Both the position numbers and the translations under genes were made by a program. Below the pieces are notes generated by a model, which did not search any database, was not told the origin of the DNA, and saw nothing but the letters and a program-made list of their open reading frames with translations. Below, one piece after another: positions 10,713 to 24,611 of a DNA stretch of 64,000 nt. Source of the DNA: Corella eumyota (taxonomy: Eukaryota > Chordata > Ascidiacea > Phlebobranchia > Corellidae); the NCBI GenBank assembly GCA_963082875.1, contig OY720098.1, positions 3,038,001 through 3,102,000 of the forward strand. The letters are read 5' to 3'. Positions within the stretch are counted from its first letter, which is position 1. Each line of letters opens with the position of its first letter.

Positions 10713-11890
10713 ATGAGATATTTTAACGTTTTAATATTACTATTAAGTATAACAGTGATTTGTGTGAAAACACAAGTCGAAAAAAATGCTTCGAATAGTG
10801 CTGAAGAAATAGTTACCGAAGGTGAACAAGCAAAGGCACAAAACGATGAGAAGACTCATGAACCTAAAGTTGAATCCTCTACTGTAGCTCCACCTGAAGA
10901 AGAAAAGAAATTAAAGGACCTTCCACCGGCGAGTTTTAGTCTCTTTTATGTTTTTTCACTGTTAAGTCTTTGAAGTTTAAATTTTAAATTTTTTTAGGAA
11001 TTTAAACCCTATAACTCTTATTATTTTAACAGAGAATTACAGAAGCTGACAACGAACGAATTGCTCAAATCTTAAAAGAATTTCCAAGTCTTCCAAAAGA
11101 CACATTTAGTATTCCAACAATTTAATTTTTTATATTGACTTGTTTTTAATTATTTTTATTAATCCATTGTATTTATTTATTAGCAATAAAAGAAACTTCA
11201 TTCAGGAAAAAATACACCCCAGAAGAAAAGGAACAGTTAAGGAAAGAAAGAGGTATTTTATTCATACTCATACAAATAAAAACACATATCTCGTTAAAAG
11301 TTTAAGTTGCTAATAGTGTCTCTAATACAAAACGAGGTCGCCTGTTTTTTTATTCAACAATGTTATATTTGTAGAGGAAAAACAAAACAAAGAAAACCAA
11401 CAAATATACGATAGCGTTAAGGAGAAAATGAAAAATCATCAGAAATTTGTAGGTAAGTATATCGAAGTGCGTTTAACTTAAATATTATGTACAGACCAAG
11501 CTCAATTTTTATTACGTTATGCTTTAAGATAAGAATAGTAGTTATCTCTGTAATATTGCGACACTGTAATACGTACGAAATTGATTTTGTTTTGTTTAAA
11601 TTTTTGCAATTAATTAAATATATTTTTTAAGAGTAGACTAAACCTGAATTCAACGAAAAATATTAACAAAACTTGTTACTTCTTATTATGTGATTTTGGT
11701 TTATTAACTAAATCGTAGCTTTTGTAAAAAGTATTGTGTTAGCCATCATAATATTAATGCTCATAAAATAATTAAAATCTTAGATAGCATGACCGCTGAG
11801 GAAGCAGAGGCATTAGTTGAAAAAATCCAAAGAGAACAAGAGGAAGAATACGCAAAGGAAAAAGAAGAAGGCCCTCATGACGAGCTTTAA
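10713..11890 (+). CDS. Small soluble ER-lumen protein with signal peptide and HDEL tail, family unknown
   Basis: Five exons by my model: 10713-10928, 11033-11108, 11184-11252, 11375-11452, 11784-11890, giving 181 residues in closed frame. It has a hydrophobic leader (MRYFNVLILLLSITVICVKT), an acidic low-complexity stretch rich in Glu, Ala and Lys, then charged likely-helical segments (TEADNERIAQILKEFPSLPK, YTPEEKEQLRKER, MTAEEAEALVEKIQREQEEE). The last four residues, HDEL, are the KDEL-receptor retrieval signal, so the protein should live in the ER lumen. I do not recognise the family; it lacks EF-hands, CXXC motifs and a J-domain. Intron 1 appears to use a GC donor (CCG|GCGAGT); a GT donor at 10950 would keep the frame but add seven residues. 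The exon 2 donor could be 11087 or 11108. Confidence 0.75.
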
Positions 11891-12641
11891 AATTGCCTTT
11901 ATATTTCACAATTTAATTTAACATAAAACGTTTAGATTTAATAATGCGATTTTGCTTTGTTGGTGTATTGCTTTACTAGAAATTAGTCAAAATTGTATAA
12001 ATAAACAGAATTACTTGTAATATTTATGTATTTTTTTTAATTTTAAAATATTAACATAAAAAACACAGTAACTCAGAAATGTTGTTTTTTTAAATTGAGG
12101 ATAAATAAAACCTACAAAAAAACTTTTTAATAAACCTTTGTTGACACGGGCTGCAAATATTTTGTCGGAGACTAATGATGTCATACGTGACGTGGCGAAT
12201 GGTTGTTTTTAGAATTCGACCTAACTCTCGTTTAATAAAGATACGTGTTGTCGTTTTACATGTGTTTTTTGCGTATTGATTTAAACTAAATTTAACCTTA
12301 AACTGTATTGTATTGAAGGCTTGTTCATAATTTGCAGGAGAATAAATAAAACTAGGATTTTGTACAGTTGTAACCTAGTTAAAGAGTGTTATATTTTTGT
12401 TTGCAATAAGCATTTAAGATGTAATCTAAAGTTTTGTGTTCGTTAATATATTTTAAACCTTTGTTAAAGATTGTCAGGTAGTTTTTCCTTAATTGTGCGA
12501 CCATAATAAGGTCAATGTTATTGTGAACTGCTTAATATACAAAGTACAAAGCTACTTAAATATTCAACTTACTAAAACAAACATGTGCAATAATCTGAAG
12601 GTTAATCTTTTCAGGTCATTTCTAAATTGTGACAGTAAATA
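11891..12641. other. Intergenic/5' flank of SEC24
   Basis: AT-rich except for a more GC-rich patch at about 12140-12250 with ATGTCATACGTGACGTGGCG, a likely promoter. A noncoding 5' exon of SEC24 may lie here but is not demonstrable. Confidence 0.4.
12188..12195 (+). promoter_or_regulatory. UPR element core TGACGTGG upstream of SEC24
   Basis: Exact TGACGTGG about 450 bases before the SEC24 start codon, within the GC-richer patch. Known core of ATF6/XBP1 sites; CREB-type factors could also bind. Confidence 0.4.
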
Positions 12642-15600
12642 ATGATGCAGCCACAACAAGGGTATTCCCAATATCAACAACCTTATTCGAACAACAATAA
12701 TCAACAACAACAACAATTTTCTAACAGCAATAATCAACAACAAGGTTATGTGAACCCTCCGCCCCCCTCTGCTGGATATAATCAAAATATTCAGTATCCA
12801 AATAACATGCATAACGGTGGAAATGTTACTTATGTATGTAACTATTGTTTTTATATCCACAAATAACCATTTTTAATTTGTTTAATTCTGTATTTTTACA
12901 ATGTTTAGCAGCCTATAAAATCAATTCAATATGAATAAAGATAAAAGTTTTTTTCGTTTTAATTTTGTTATTTTTAAATTTTCTGACCATTTTTATAAAA
13001 TTTTACTATTTATTTTTAACAAAATAATATGTCATTCTATTACTTTCTTGTAGACGAATGGAGGTGGACTTCAGACCACAAAGCAAATTCCTCCAGCAAC
13101 GAGTGGCTCGATTCCCTCTCAACAACCCCCCCTAGCGTCTCTAAACGGGTACCAAAGCAATTATCAGCAGCAACCATATTCACACAGCAATTATGGTGCC
13201 TCGTAAGTGAATAAATAAAAATTCGTGGTAATACAAAAAAAATGCGGCAAAATTTTTGATTTAAAATAGTGGGGTTCTTTTTTTTTAAATTGGGTATTAC
13301 CACAATTTGACCTCTTTGGCCAAAATCTATAACATTTGCCATGTTAATATTTTTTTGTAAAACCACACCATTATTTATTTCACTGTAATAAATTAGTTAT
13401 TTAGAATAGCCTATTTGCTTCACTGACATTCCTAAAACACCATGCTTTTACTAAATGCTATGTAAATTGAAATGTATATTATTTACTTTGTAAATAAATT
13501 GCTAGTTTTTTACTTAATTAAATGTAGACTGTAGTTTTAAACAATAAGCACGATCAATAATTATATGTATTATATATAAACTTTCTAATTTTAATTATTA
13601 GGAGTTGTAACTAAAGCTAGTGTAGTATAAACTCCCAATTAGTTTTAGAAAAAAAAAGATTGGTTTATATATATATTTTTTAATATATAAATTTAGATTT
13701 TACAATTTTTTTATTTAATTTTTAGTCAGATCACTTCCACAGCTGGAACAAATCCTAATTATTACCAACAAACTCCTCCACCAGGTTACACCCAACCAAG
13801 CAATTATAATCAATCAAATTTTCCACCACCAACTTCTAATCAACCAGGTTTATAATTTTATTTTAAATATAAAAAAAAGTCAAACACAATTTTTGTAATT
13901 ACATACTTCAGTTGTTTGTTTTGTTATTTTTAAAAAAAATTTAAAAAAAAAGCGCTGTTTAATCTGCTGATTGGTAACTAACCAAGTTAGCCAATGATTA
14001 AGCAAATTTTAAGATTTCTAATAATGTTTTTAAAACTTAAAGAGGTTTAAATTGTGCACATGTGCTTTCTTAAAACTCCAGTCTTACACTTTTTTAAATT
14101 AATTAAAAAAATTAATCCCAGCTATCTTTTAAATTTTTTTGTTTTAAATATATTGAACTAAAAGAAAAACAATTCAAATTGTACATATGGGTTTTCTTGC
14201 CTTTTTTTTTGTTTTTTATTCAAACATTTGTAAAAAAATTTAAAAATAATAAAAACTATTTTCTCAGGTTCTCAGTTATATGGAAACCAAGCAAGTGGGG
14301 ATAATCAAAGACAACAAACTATGCAACATCCAACTGGGCCTCCCATGCAACATCAAGGTAGACAATCTGCTTCTTAATATAAAAAACTAAAGATAAACTA
14401 CTTTTTCCCAGAATACAGAATATGTTTATATGCGTTTGAGTACTTTTGAATTTATTTTTTATAGTAGTTTAATGTGTTTAGAATTGTGCTAGTTTTAAGT
14501 TTTAAATATATGTAAGTAAAAATACACAACTTTTTTTTTTTAATAAAATATAAATATTTTAGGACCACCTTTATCAAATACTGGTCATTTATCTGGTCCA
14601 CCACCACCAATGACAAACCAGACACCAAGTGCACCATCCTTACCACAACAACCAGGCCTTGGTTCACCAATGCAGCCACCTGGTTCAAATCTACCACCTG
14701 GACCAAATTTACCAACTTCTCAAATGCAAAATATGAACTTAGCGGGTAACCAACCACCAGGTCCTTATATGGTAAGTTTTCTTGTTTACTTTTTGTTTAT
14801 TTTGTTTGCTAACCTGAACTAGTTTAAACATTGTGGTAACATATATAAACTTTGCACTTACTTGCTATTTTTTTATGCTTTTAACTTTAAATTTTACATT
14901 TTGTTTGTTAAAAATTTTAATTTTTTTCTTGTTATATTAATTAATCTTTGCATAACAATGTTTAATCAATATATATTAATTTAAACATCTTTTCTTTATT
15001 TACACTGGGTTAACACCATACATAAGATAGTATTTTACTTTTAATAATAAGCTTTTAATGTGTACTAAAAGTCCTAACACTTGTTTAATTTTTGTTGTTG
15101 TTATAAAGCAAGGACCACCTAGGCCAGGCATGCCACCTCCTCCGAACTCTAACATTCCTCCCCAACAACCTGCTGGGTATAGACCAGGTAAAAGTCTAGA
15201 CTTAAAAACTTGTGATGTTTTTTTGCAAAAACTTAATTGTATTTAGGTTTTTAACCAAATTATTTAAAAAAAAATAAATAAATTAATATTTAATAACTTT
15301 AAATTATGATCTTGAATTGCCAATGTTTTCTAAAGCAAAAACTGTAAAACAAAGGTTCTATTTAACTTTAAAAAAATAAATAAACTGAGTTCGATAATAA
15401 TTGTTTTTCATAAAGGTCCTGGACCTCAGCCTTATCCTAATCAACCAGTGCAACCTCCAGCTAAAAGATTGGATCCAGAAGCAATGCCAAGTCCAATACA
15501 GGTTTGAAGTATTAACACTTTGTTAAATTATTAGGATCACAAATAGGGATGGGCCAATCAAGTCCGAGTCCGAGTACTCGGCCCGAGTATTAGGAATAAT

Positions 15601-18600
15601 TTAATACTCATGCTCGTCGAGCATTTTTTAGTACTCGGACGCCGAGTAATATTTTGTCATTTAAGATCGTATACGAATTACTTTACATAAAAAAAACACG
15701 AAATTTGCCTTTTTCCAATAAATTATAATCTACTCTCAGTTATATTGCGGGAAAGATTCTCGTGAAATTGCGGGAAAGATTCTCGTGAACAGTTATATAT
15801 ATTGAAATGACGTCATAACCGAGTACTCGGACTCGGCCGAGTATCGCGACAAAATACTCGGACTCGTCAAATCCGAGTAATTTGAATTTTAGCCCATCCC
15901 TAATCACAAATGTTGTCTAGTTTTAGACAATACATAATTACACTACAGCTCTCCTAAATTCTCTCGTCTGTATTACGGTACGAGAGAATTATCACCTACG
16001 GATTACAGTTTCTCTCCTATAGTAAACAGCACGTTGTTTTTTGTCTAGAGCTGGACAACATACGTGACCCAATTATTATTTCCAATTTGTGATTTTGAAT
16101 AAATTTTTAATAATTAAGTGTTTATGTTATACTAAAATAATTAATTTTTTTTGTAAGTTGTGATTTTTTGGATTATTTTTAAAAGTTAGGTTTTTTATGT
16201 AGGTTATAGAAGATGATAAAATGAATAGGGGAGGAGAAATTTTTAAAACGGACGGAAGGGGATTAGTTCCACCATTAGTTACCACAAAGTTTACAGTGGA
16301 AGACATGGGTATGTGTTGTTAACAGTTACCACTTAAATATCCTTTACATTTTATCATGACCACCTTCTGGGTTGAATCATAATAATATTTTCTTTTTAAT
16401 TTGATTAAAATAAATGTTTTTTTGTAACTTTTATTGTAATATCTGAACTTTTGATTTTGTTTTATTTGGGTTTGGTGACCATGCCATAACATACTTAAAA
16501 GCTTTATGTAAACATTAATACTTTTGGCATGTTTTAAATCATTAAATTGATTTTGCCATTTTTTCCCGTCGCGTTGTTGTAATATGAATTGTATATCGTA
16601 TTTATTATTTACTTTTATCAATGTGCGAAAAGCCAAAATAAAAAAATTTAAGATAACTTTGGTTTGATATTGTAATTTGTTTTAAAAAAATTTTCAAAAC
16701 ATTTTAAATTCGAAAATAACAAAAAAAAACAATTTTTGTGTAATTTTTAGTTAATATAACTAAATTCTTTATTTTACTAAAGAATAAAAAACTAAACTAA
16801 AAATTAATAATATTGCTGACAACACTGAATTTTTTAGGTAGTGCAAGTCCAAGGTTTGTGCGTTGTTCAACTTACAATTTACCAACAACTGCAGAGATGG
16901 CCAAAAACTGTCAAGTACAAATTATTTAAAGTTTATATATTGTTTTTGTTATGTTTCAGTAAAATTTTTGATTAAAAAAATTAATTTTTTAGGTGCCGAT
17001 GAGCTTGTCTGTAAAACCTATGGGGAAAGTACCGGAAGGGGAACACCCACCTTTTATAGTGGACCCGGGACCGGATGGGCCAATCAGATGCAAGCGATGT
17101 AAGGCCTACATGTGCCCCCAGTTTAAGTTTACGGATGGGGGTCGAAGATTTCAATGTGTGTTGTGCAACGCTATCACAGATGTAAGTTGATTTTTAAGGA
17201 CATTATTTTTTTGTGGATTCTTTTGTTGTGGATCATTTATTTTGTGAATTGTTTTTTGTGGAATTTTTTTTTGAAAACTTATATCAATATTTGCAATTTA
17301 TAAATCTATCTTATAACACAAAAATTTGGGGGGCGGGGAGGGGTTTTAAAGTATTTTATGTCTTTTTATTAACATGTTTTCGTTTTACACATAAATTTTT
17401 ATAGGCTATTTAAGTTTAAGCTCGAAAGGTTTTTTTTTTTTTAAATTGAAGAATGCTTTTAGTTGACAATATACTTGCTTAACCTCCACTAAATCTAAGT
17501 TACTTTTATTTATCGTTTTATTTTTGTTTAGACTCCGCATCATTATTTTGAGCACATTGATCATCTGAACAACAGGGTGGATAAATTTAGAAGAGCTGAG
17601 TTATGTCGTGGTTCTTATGAGTTTATTGCAACTAAGGACTATTGTAGGGTAAGTTAACTTACTCAGAATAAAATATTTCTAATTAAAAAAAAATTTTGTA
17701 TTCGTTGTTAAAAAAAAAACTATTTTTAAACTGTTTTTAATCCTTGTTGTTTAATTGCTGGTAAAATTGCTTTAAAATGTCCTTATATTGTTAATAAGGT
17801 CTATATCGTAATGATATATTATACAAAACCCCATGCTAAATAAATTTTTACAAAACTTTATATTATAAAAATTTATAAAAAAAAATTTACGTTTTTGTTA
17901 CTTGACTTTAAACTATTCTAGGCATTTTTAAAATCTGCCAATTTTTCTATCTTTTTTAAATACTTTTTTGTATATTTTTAGAATGACACACCTCCCAATC
18001 CTCCAGCATTTATTTTTGCGATTGATGTCTCCTACAATGCAATGAAGTCTGGCTACGTGGAAATCTTATGTAGACAACTTCACAGTTTATTGGACACTTT
18101 ACCTAAAGACATGGGCATGGAAAAATCTGAAATCAAAGTCGGAATTTTTACCTACAGCAAAGTTTTACATTTTTATAATTTAAATGTAAGTTATTTGTCA
18201 CAAATTTGTTAAGTTTCATGTAATATTTTGCTTATATTTAATTAACAAATATGTTTTTTTTTCTTTTTGGTTAATAATAATCTACTTTTTTCATGATTTT
18301 GTAAAGACTATAAATTAAACTGGTAAAATCTTAAAAAAATTTTAAATAAAATCAAATAATTTTTTCCAGGAATAAAAATTAAAAAAATAATTTAAATTTC
18401 TAGAGTTCGTTAGCTCAGCCCCAAATGATGGTCGTTTCAGATGTTAGCGATGTTTTCGTTCCACTACAAGATGGTTTTCTTGCTAATTTGGAAGAATCAA
18501 GGTGATATATATTTACACTTTGTAAATTTGTATACTCTGTTATTGTATGTATCTATATGACTTGAAGTCACTTTAGTGAATTAACATATTCTAAAAGGAA

Positions 18601-21600
18601 AAATTACAAAAATAATGTTTTATCGAATTTTGGTTAAGCTTTTATTTAAAAATTAATAGGGATATTTCAGAGAAGGTTTTGCTGTAAAAAGGGGTTTCAA
18701 AAATGCGTTATTGTTGGAAAAATTGCATTTTTTGGCACATAGTTTTAATAATTTGTGTTTAATAATTTTTTTATTCCAAAAATCAAAAGTATTATTAGGT
18801 TTTTAATAATTTTTTATGATTTTTTTTAGACATGTGATAAACAGCTTATTGGAACAAATCCCCGAAATGTTTCGAGATACAAGGGAAACTGAATTGGTTT
18901 TTATTCCTGTTATTCAAGCGGCAGTTCAAGCTTTGGAGGTAAAAAATTAACAATTTAGAACAAAATTTTTTTTAATCATTATTTTAGGTGTTTATTGTTT
19001 AAATCCCTTTTATTTTAATTTGTGTTTTTGTATTAAATTTTGATTTTAATTTTGTTACCAGTTATTTATTTATTTTTTTTAAACCTTTTTTAAGTTGTTT
19101 TTGTTTTTTTTTAATTTTTTAGTCGGCAAATTGTGCTGGAAAGTTGTTCATGTTTCATACAAGTCTCCCGATAGGGGAAGCACCTGGTAAACTTAAAAAC
19201 AGAGATGACAGAAAAGTGATTGGAACGGACAAAGAAAAGGTTTTTATTTTTTTAAATCCAATTTAAACAAAAAAAATTAATGTCATAACAACCATAACAC
19301 TATTTTTTTTATAATTTATAAATGTTAGGTTTTATTATTTTTTTTAGAAATTATATTTTTTTTATGTGAATACTTACAATAAAAAAATGTTTAAAAAAAA
19401 TTAATTTTGAGTTAAAAAACACTTTTAAATGAATGTTGCAATATTAAATAAACTGTTTAGGTTAAAAAAAAATGTTTATTTTAATGCAACATTGTAATTT
19501 TAGAAATTCACAATGAAAAAATATTTAAAGAAAATTAATTTTAAATTAAAAAATTTATTAAATAATTGTTGCAATATTAAATAAACTGTTAAGGTTTAAA
19601 AAAATGTTCATTTTAATGCATCATTGTAATTTTAGCAACTCTGATTTTTAAAAAAAAAAATATACATTAAAAAAAAATTTTGTTCCAGAGTTTATTTGCC
19701 CCTGGCTCGAATGCTTACGAAAAATTAGCAAAACAATGTGTAACACAAGCTTGTTGTGTGGACTTATTCTTATTTCCCAACCAATATGTTGATGTTGCAA
19801 CGTTAGGTATTGTTCCACAAATAACAGGAGGAACAATATACAAGTAAACTCATTGTTTATTTAAAATAATAAACTAATATTAGAATATATTGTTTTTGAT
19901 GTAATAAGTTTAATATAGTCTACAGTTTTTTTGGAATATTTATATTTTTAAAAATATATGCATTTTATTTAAAAAATCATATTTAAAAAAAAATAACATG
20001 AGGTAAAAAAACTCCAAAAACTTTTTTTTGAGTTTTATGAACAGCACTAATTTTAATCTTTTGTTTTAGATATAATTTTTTCAGAGGAGAGAAGGATGGT
20101 GAAAGGTTTATTAAAGATCTTGCCCATGATGTGCAAAGGGATATTGTGTTTGATGCCATCATGAGAGTAAGAACCAGCACAGGTAAAAACTTAAAAAATT
20201 TAGAATTAAAAAAAAGAGTTAAAAATTGAAATTACAAAACTAAAATGCTATTTTTAGTTTTTTTTACCCAATATAACACAAAAATATTAAAAGGTTTTCC
20301 ATCTATACCAAAGTTTAATTTACATTATGTACATATATGCTTGTATGTTCAATTTATGGCTCTTTAAAACAAACGAACCTGCAGTTTGTGGTGCACAGGC
20401 AAACTTTTGTTACGACAAGCAGTTTATTGGTAACTGGTCAAATAAGTAAAAATTATAGTTAATAAAATTTTATAAAATTTTTCTTTTATTGTAACAGGAA
20501 TAAGGCCAGTTCAATTCAACGGTGCATTATACATGGGCAACACCACCGATGTCGAACTAGCTGCAATCGACTGCGACAAATCGATTCACGTCGAAATAAA
20601 ACACGACGACAAGATAACTGAAGATTGTGGAGCTTATGTTCAGTTTGCGATTTTGTACACTTCAGTCAGAGGACAACGTCGTCTTCGTCTTCACAATTTG
20701 AACCTGAGTGTTTGTTCGCAACTTGCTGATTTGTATAGAAGTTGTGAGACAGACGTTCTGATGAATTATTTGGCAAAGAAAGCGGTCAAGTAAGTTTTAA
20801 ATAAAAAAAATTTTAGTGTTTTTAGTTTGTATTTTTTGGTGCTAACCAATTTCTAGGAATATCACAAATTTAGTTGATGTAGTTTTCAAAATTGTAAAAT
20901 TTGTTTAAAAACTTATTTAGGATATTTTTTGTCTTAAAAAAACCTATTATATAAATTAATTGATATCTTGGTGAAAGAGTGTTTAAATAGAATATTATTT
21001 GAAAAGAAGTATAAATAGCATGTGATAAACACTGTATATAACAAATCAAAAAAAGCTTACATGCAGGAACATAAAAATCACTTAGCAGGGATAAACTAAT
21101 AAAAATTCTAGTTAAACACAAAAGAGAAAATCATAAAAAAGGGAATAAATTTCTGAACCAAATAAGAGAGAATCTAAAGCAAAACCTTTTTTTTTAATTT
21201 TTTAAAGACAATATATTATATATAACATAATAAAAATTTTATTTTTAATTTGTTTATTTTTAATTTGTTACAGAACTGCACTGGTAACAACAGCAACCAA
21301 AATCCGCGAGGAATTAATTTCTCAATCTTCAGTAACATTAGCAACTTACAGAAAACATTGTGCTGCCCCTTCATCACCGGGACAGTTAATTTTACCTGAG
21401 TGTATGAAACTGCTACCTGTCTATCTAAACTGCTTGTTAAAGGTAAATGTGTGTTATTTTTCCTAGATTTAATGATATTTATTTAGATTTTAAGGATTTT
21501 TATTATCATTTTTTAACATAGAAATACCTAAACCAAATCATATTAATGTTATATTTTTTTGGTATTTTTCGAAAATCATTTTTCATTTCTGCGAGTCATT

Positions 21601-23159
21601 TTCTGCAACAACATTTTAGTTAATATTTTGCAATAATTAAAGGGCACTTTCTAAAGAAAGATAAGGTGTGTAAAAACGAAATGTAATTTTTTAGAGTGAT
21701 GCAATCCAATCTTCCCATGATATTACAACCGATGATCGAGCATATTTAAGACAACTTATATTATCGATGGACATTAACGAAACTCAAGTCTTCTTTTATC
21801 CTAGATTGATCCCAGTGGTGAGTTGTTTAAATTTAAATTTAAAAATTATAAAATATACTACGGGACTTGTTAAAAATTTTTTGATTTTTTTTTTGTACAT
21901 TTTGGTGTAGGTGTATGGGATAATATTGTGTTATTTTGAAATTTGTTTATATCTATATACAAGTATTAAGAGGGTATTGTTGATTACATTTTTGTTATAT
22001 TAGCATCTAAACATAGTTATAATATATTTTGTGCCATTTTAATTGACATAAAAATTATTATCACTGTCCAAACGCCAAAATAAATATATCCTAAAACAGT
22101 AGGCTATTTATTAAATAGATTTTTTTACAAATTTTACTTTTTAAGTTCGGTATAATAAAATAAATTTGTTAATTGTTTAGTTAAATACTACTTTGACGAG
22201 TGACTGCCTCCCTGCTGCTGTAAGATGTTCGGAAGATCGTTTAAAAGACACTGAAGTTTATTTACTCGAGAACGGAATAAATTTATTCTTGTGGATTGGT
22301 CAAGCAGTCGATCCAACTTGGGTTCAAAATGTTTTTGGGGTTCAAAGTGCAGCTCAGATTGATATTGATCTTGTAAGTTACAATAAAATCATGTTGTTAT
22401 TTAACTGCTTAATATTTAAAAATTTATTTTTTAGACTTTTTTTTTCATTTGTTTTTTAAAGGTTATTTTTTTTTCATTTTTCTTTTTTGCTTATTATTTA
22501 TGAATTTTATTTTTAGGGCATTTTAAGTTTTTTTTTTTCATTTTTTTTTTAAATTTTGTGTTTTTGTTTAAACATTTTATTGAATCTTCCAAATTAATTT
22601 TTTTTAATAAAAATGTTTTTTTTTAGGGAAACTTGATGGTTTTAGACAATGAAGACTCCACTTTTATTAGGGATATTATTGATCGATTACAGTCATCCAA
22701 AACAAGACAAATGAAGGTAATTAAAACAGCTGTATTTTATATAACCAATTTCTCTATTGTTTTTTAAAACTTGAAAAAACTTCTTTATATCTAGTCAATA
22801 GCTTGCCTTGAGGTCAAAATTTTATTTGTCATAATACGGTTGTAACCCTCAACCAATATTTTCTGCGCACCGCAAATGGCAGTTTTTTAATTGTGCAGTG
22901 TTCTAAATTAAATATTTTATAAAAATTGTACACTAAGCTCTTATGTGTTATATTAATTAACGGTTTATATCCTAAAAATTTTGTTACCAAAAAACTTTAG
23001 CAACTTTTTTTCATTCAGTTTACAATAATTCGACAACGAGACAAACTTGAACCCTGGTTCAAACATTTCTTGGTTGAGGATAGAGGGACCGGTGGGGCTG
23101 CATCTTATGTAGATTTTCTATGTCATATGCACAAGGAAATCAGAGCTCTACTTACCTGA
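12642..23159 (+). CDS. SEC24C/D: SEC24, COPII coat cargo adaptor (SEC24C/D class)
   Basis: Twenty-three coding exons (first 12642-12833, last 23019-23159) whose lengths sum to 1072 residues, between human SEC24D and SEC24C. Residues 1-345 are a Gln/Asn/Pro-rich disordered tail with short polyQ and polyN runs. A zinc finger follows at about 403-428 (CKRC...CVLC, 16993-17181), then the trunk ([19 protein letters not shown]), beta-sandwich and helical domains, and a C-terminal gelsolin-like domain ([19 protein letters not shown]). SEC24 pairs with SEC23 on the inner COPII layer at ER exit sites and reads cargo signals, including the di-Phe tail of LMAN1 and p24 tails. Introns are short; one carries a MITE (15544-15902), another a tandem duplication (19377-19635). 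The IPxM-pocket versus C/D-specific pocket was not resolved by eye. The TGA is at 23157-23159. Confidence 0.97.
15544..15902. mobile_element. hAT-type MITE, 359 bp, in SEC24 intron 7
   Basis: Terminal inverted repeats TAGGGATGGGC / GCCCATCCCTA are flanked by a perfect 8-bp direct repeat ATCACAAA (15536-15543 and 15903-15910), the target-site size of hAT elements. Inside are many CCGAGTACTCGG-type palindromic pieces and an internal direct duplication (GCGGGAAAGATTCTCGTGAA). No coding capacity. It also carries a palindromic TGACGTCA at 15808-15815. The intact target duplication suggests a fairly recent insertion. Confidence 0.9.
19377..19635 (+). repeat. Tandem duplication (two copies, ~130 bp) in SEC24 intron 15
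   Basis: GTTGCAATATTAAATAAACT and the following AAAAATGTT(T/C)ATTTTAATGCA run occur twice, each ending in TTGTAATTTTAG. The copies are imperfect. Each ends in a pyrimidine-poor TTTTAG that might act as a weak decoy acceptor before exon 16 (19689). Confidence 0.7.
20332..20445 (+). repeat. Dispersed intronic repeat sharing GTTTGTGGTGCACAGG with others
   Basis: This SEC24 intron segment (TATGTTCAAT...CTGCAGTTTGTGGTGCAC...) resembles one in a WDR47 intron (about 37275-37400). Shorter echoes of GTGGTGCGC or its complement occur at about 5935-5960 and 22865-22880. Family unknown. Confidence 0.35.
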
Positions 23160-24611
23160 TTCTATTTAGTTTGAATTTTTTGAAGGACGGAATTGTCAAT
23201 TCTGTAAAATGGATAATTAAATTAGGATTATTGACCAATTTTTAACTGGTTTATTCTGTTGGTCGTCATTATATTATATGTGATGCTTAGAAAAAGGGTT
23301 TATTATTGGTTAGGTTTGTATAATTGGTTAATTAACCAATGTTAGACAATTTTAAAAATTGGTTCAATTTTTTAGGGGATTCGTTAATTACCTATTTTAA
23401 TACTGAATAAATCTAAAATATTGAAAAAATAAAATGTGTTATTAAAATATAACAGAATATCACTACCTTAATTCTTAGGTAAAATTATTTGAATAAAAAT
23501 TAAACAATATTAAATAATTGACTTGGTTTGTTTTTAAAAATAATAATTCTTGAAATATAATGTCAGAACCTTTGAATTTAAGGTTCAAGCTACCATTTAG
23601 TATTTATTATTACTTTTTTGTTTGTTTGTATATTTAAAACTTTAAATGCCTGCCTGCTTTAACAAAGCATTGAACTTTGGTTTAAAACAACTTTTTTCCT
23701 AACATTTTCTCTTTTCTTTTGCTTTAACATCCTTAAAAAATGCTTAAAACTTCATTTGTAAATTTGAAAATATTTTGCAAAAATTTTAAAAAGATTTGGT
23801 AATTTTTTTTGAAGCATTTTGTTTTTTGGATTCCTTTAAATATAGAAAATCCAGTTTAAATAACAATACTGTGCAATAATAAATATGACATTTTTTGTTA
23901 ATCCAATTTAAAAATAGTTTTTAATTCTTGTCTAAAGCATAAATTTTTATATAAAATTTTGTCATATATATATTAAAAATGTAAGACTTTTTTGTGTGTT
24001 TCTAGAATGGATTTTTATTTTTTGGATGTGATTCTAGGCAATAATAAATGTTTTGTATTTGATTGTTTTACCCTTGTTTCCCATTGTAAATATCAATAAA
24101 AATGGTGACCATTTGTAAAGGGAATATTTCAAAGGGAATGGGGTATTAGAGTAGGGTGGTAATAGTATTTAAAATTGTTTAATTTTTGATGTTTTTGGCT
24201 CATCTTTTTTCTTGCATTCTGCTACTTTGTCGCCTTCTGCTATTTTTTTTCTTGTATGTATTTGTAGTTTTTTTCGACAAATATTAATGCCTTTGATCTA
24301 AAATTTCTGTTTGTTGCATTTTTGCTTTTGAAATTTTTATGAAAAATTCCATTGGAAGAATATTGAAGAAAATAAACAAGTCAAAGTTAAAAAATTTTAA
24401 ACTTTAATTTAGCCTATTAATGTTATTCTTTTTTTTAAATTCACTTTTTTAAATGCTTAAATAAAATAGAAAAAGTGTCATCAAGTTAAGTCTAAGAGAA
24501 ATCGATTTAAACTAAGAAATTTAATCCTATAACCTACTTTTATAGTAACAGGTAATATCCTAGATTTAGACTTACTTAATAGAGCCTTAAAATATGTGTT
24601 ATATTTTTTGT
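23160..24611. other. Convergent intergenic region between SEC24 and EFCAB9
   Basis: AT-rich 3' flanks. An AATAAA-type signal at about 23406 could serve SEC24. No gene, RNA or clear repeat seen. Confidence 0.5.

Noticed and set aside
12564-12860. Minus-strand frame opposite SEC24 exon 1
   Set aside because: Antisense shadow of the Gln/Asn repeat; Leu/Val-rich with no family resemblance.
14452-14757. Minus-strand frame opposite SEC24 exon 5
   Set aside because: Shadow of the proline-rich coding strand, which is clearly spliced into SEC24.
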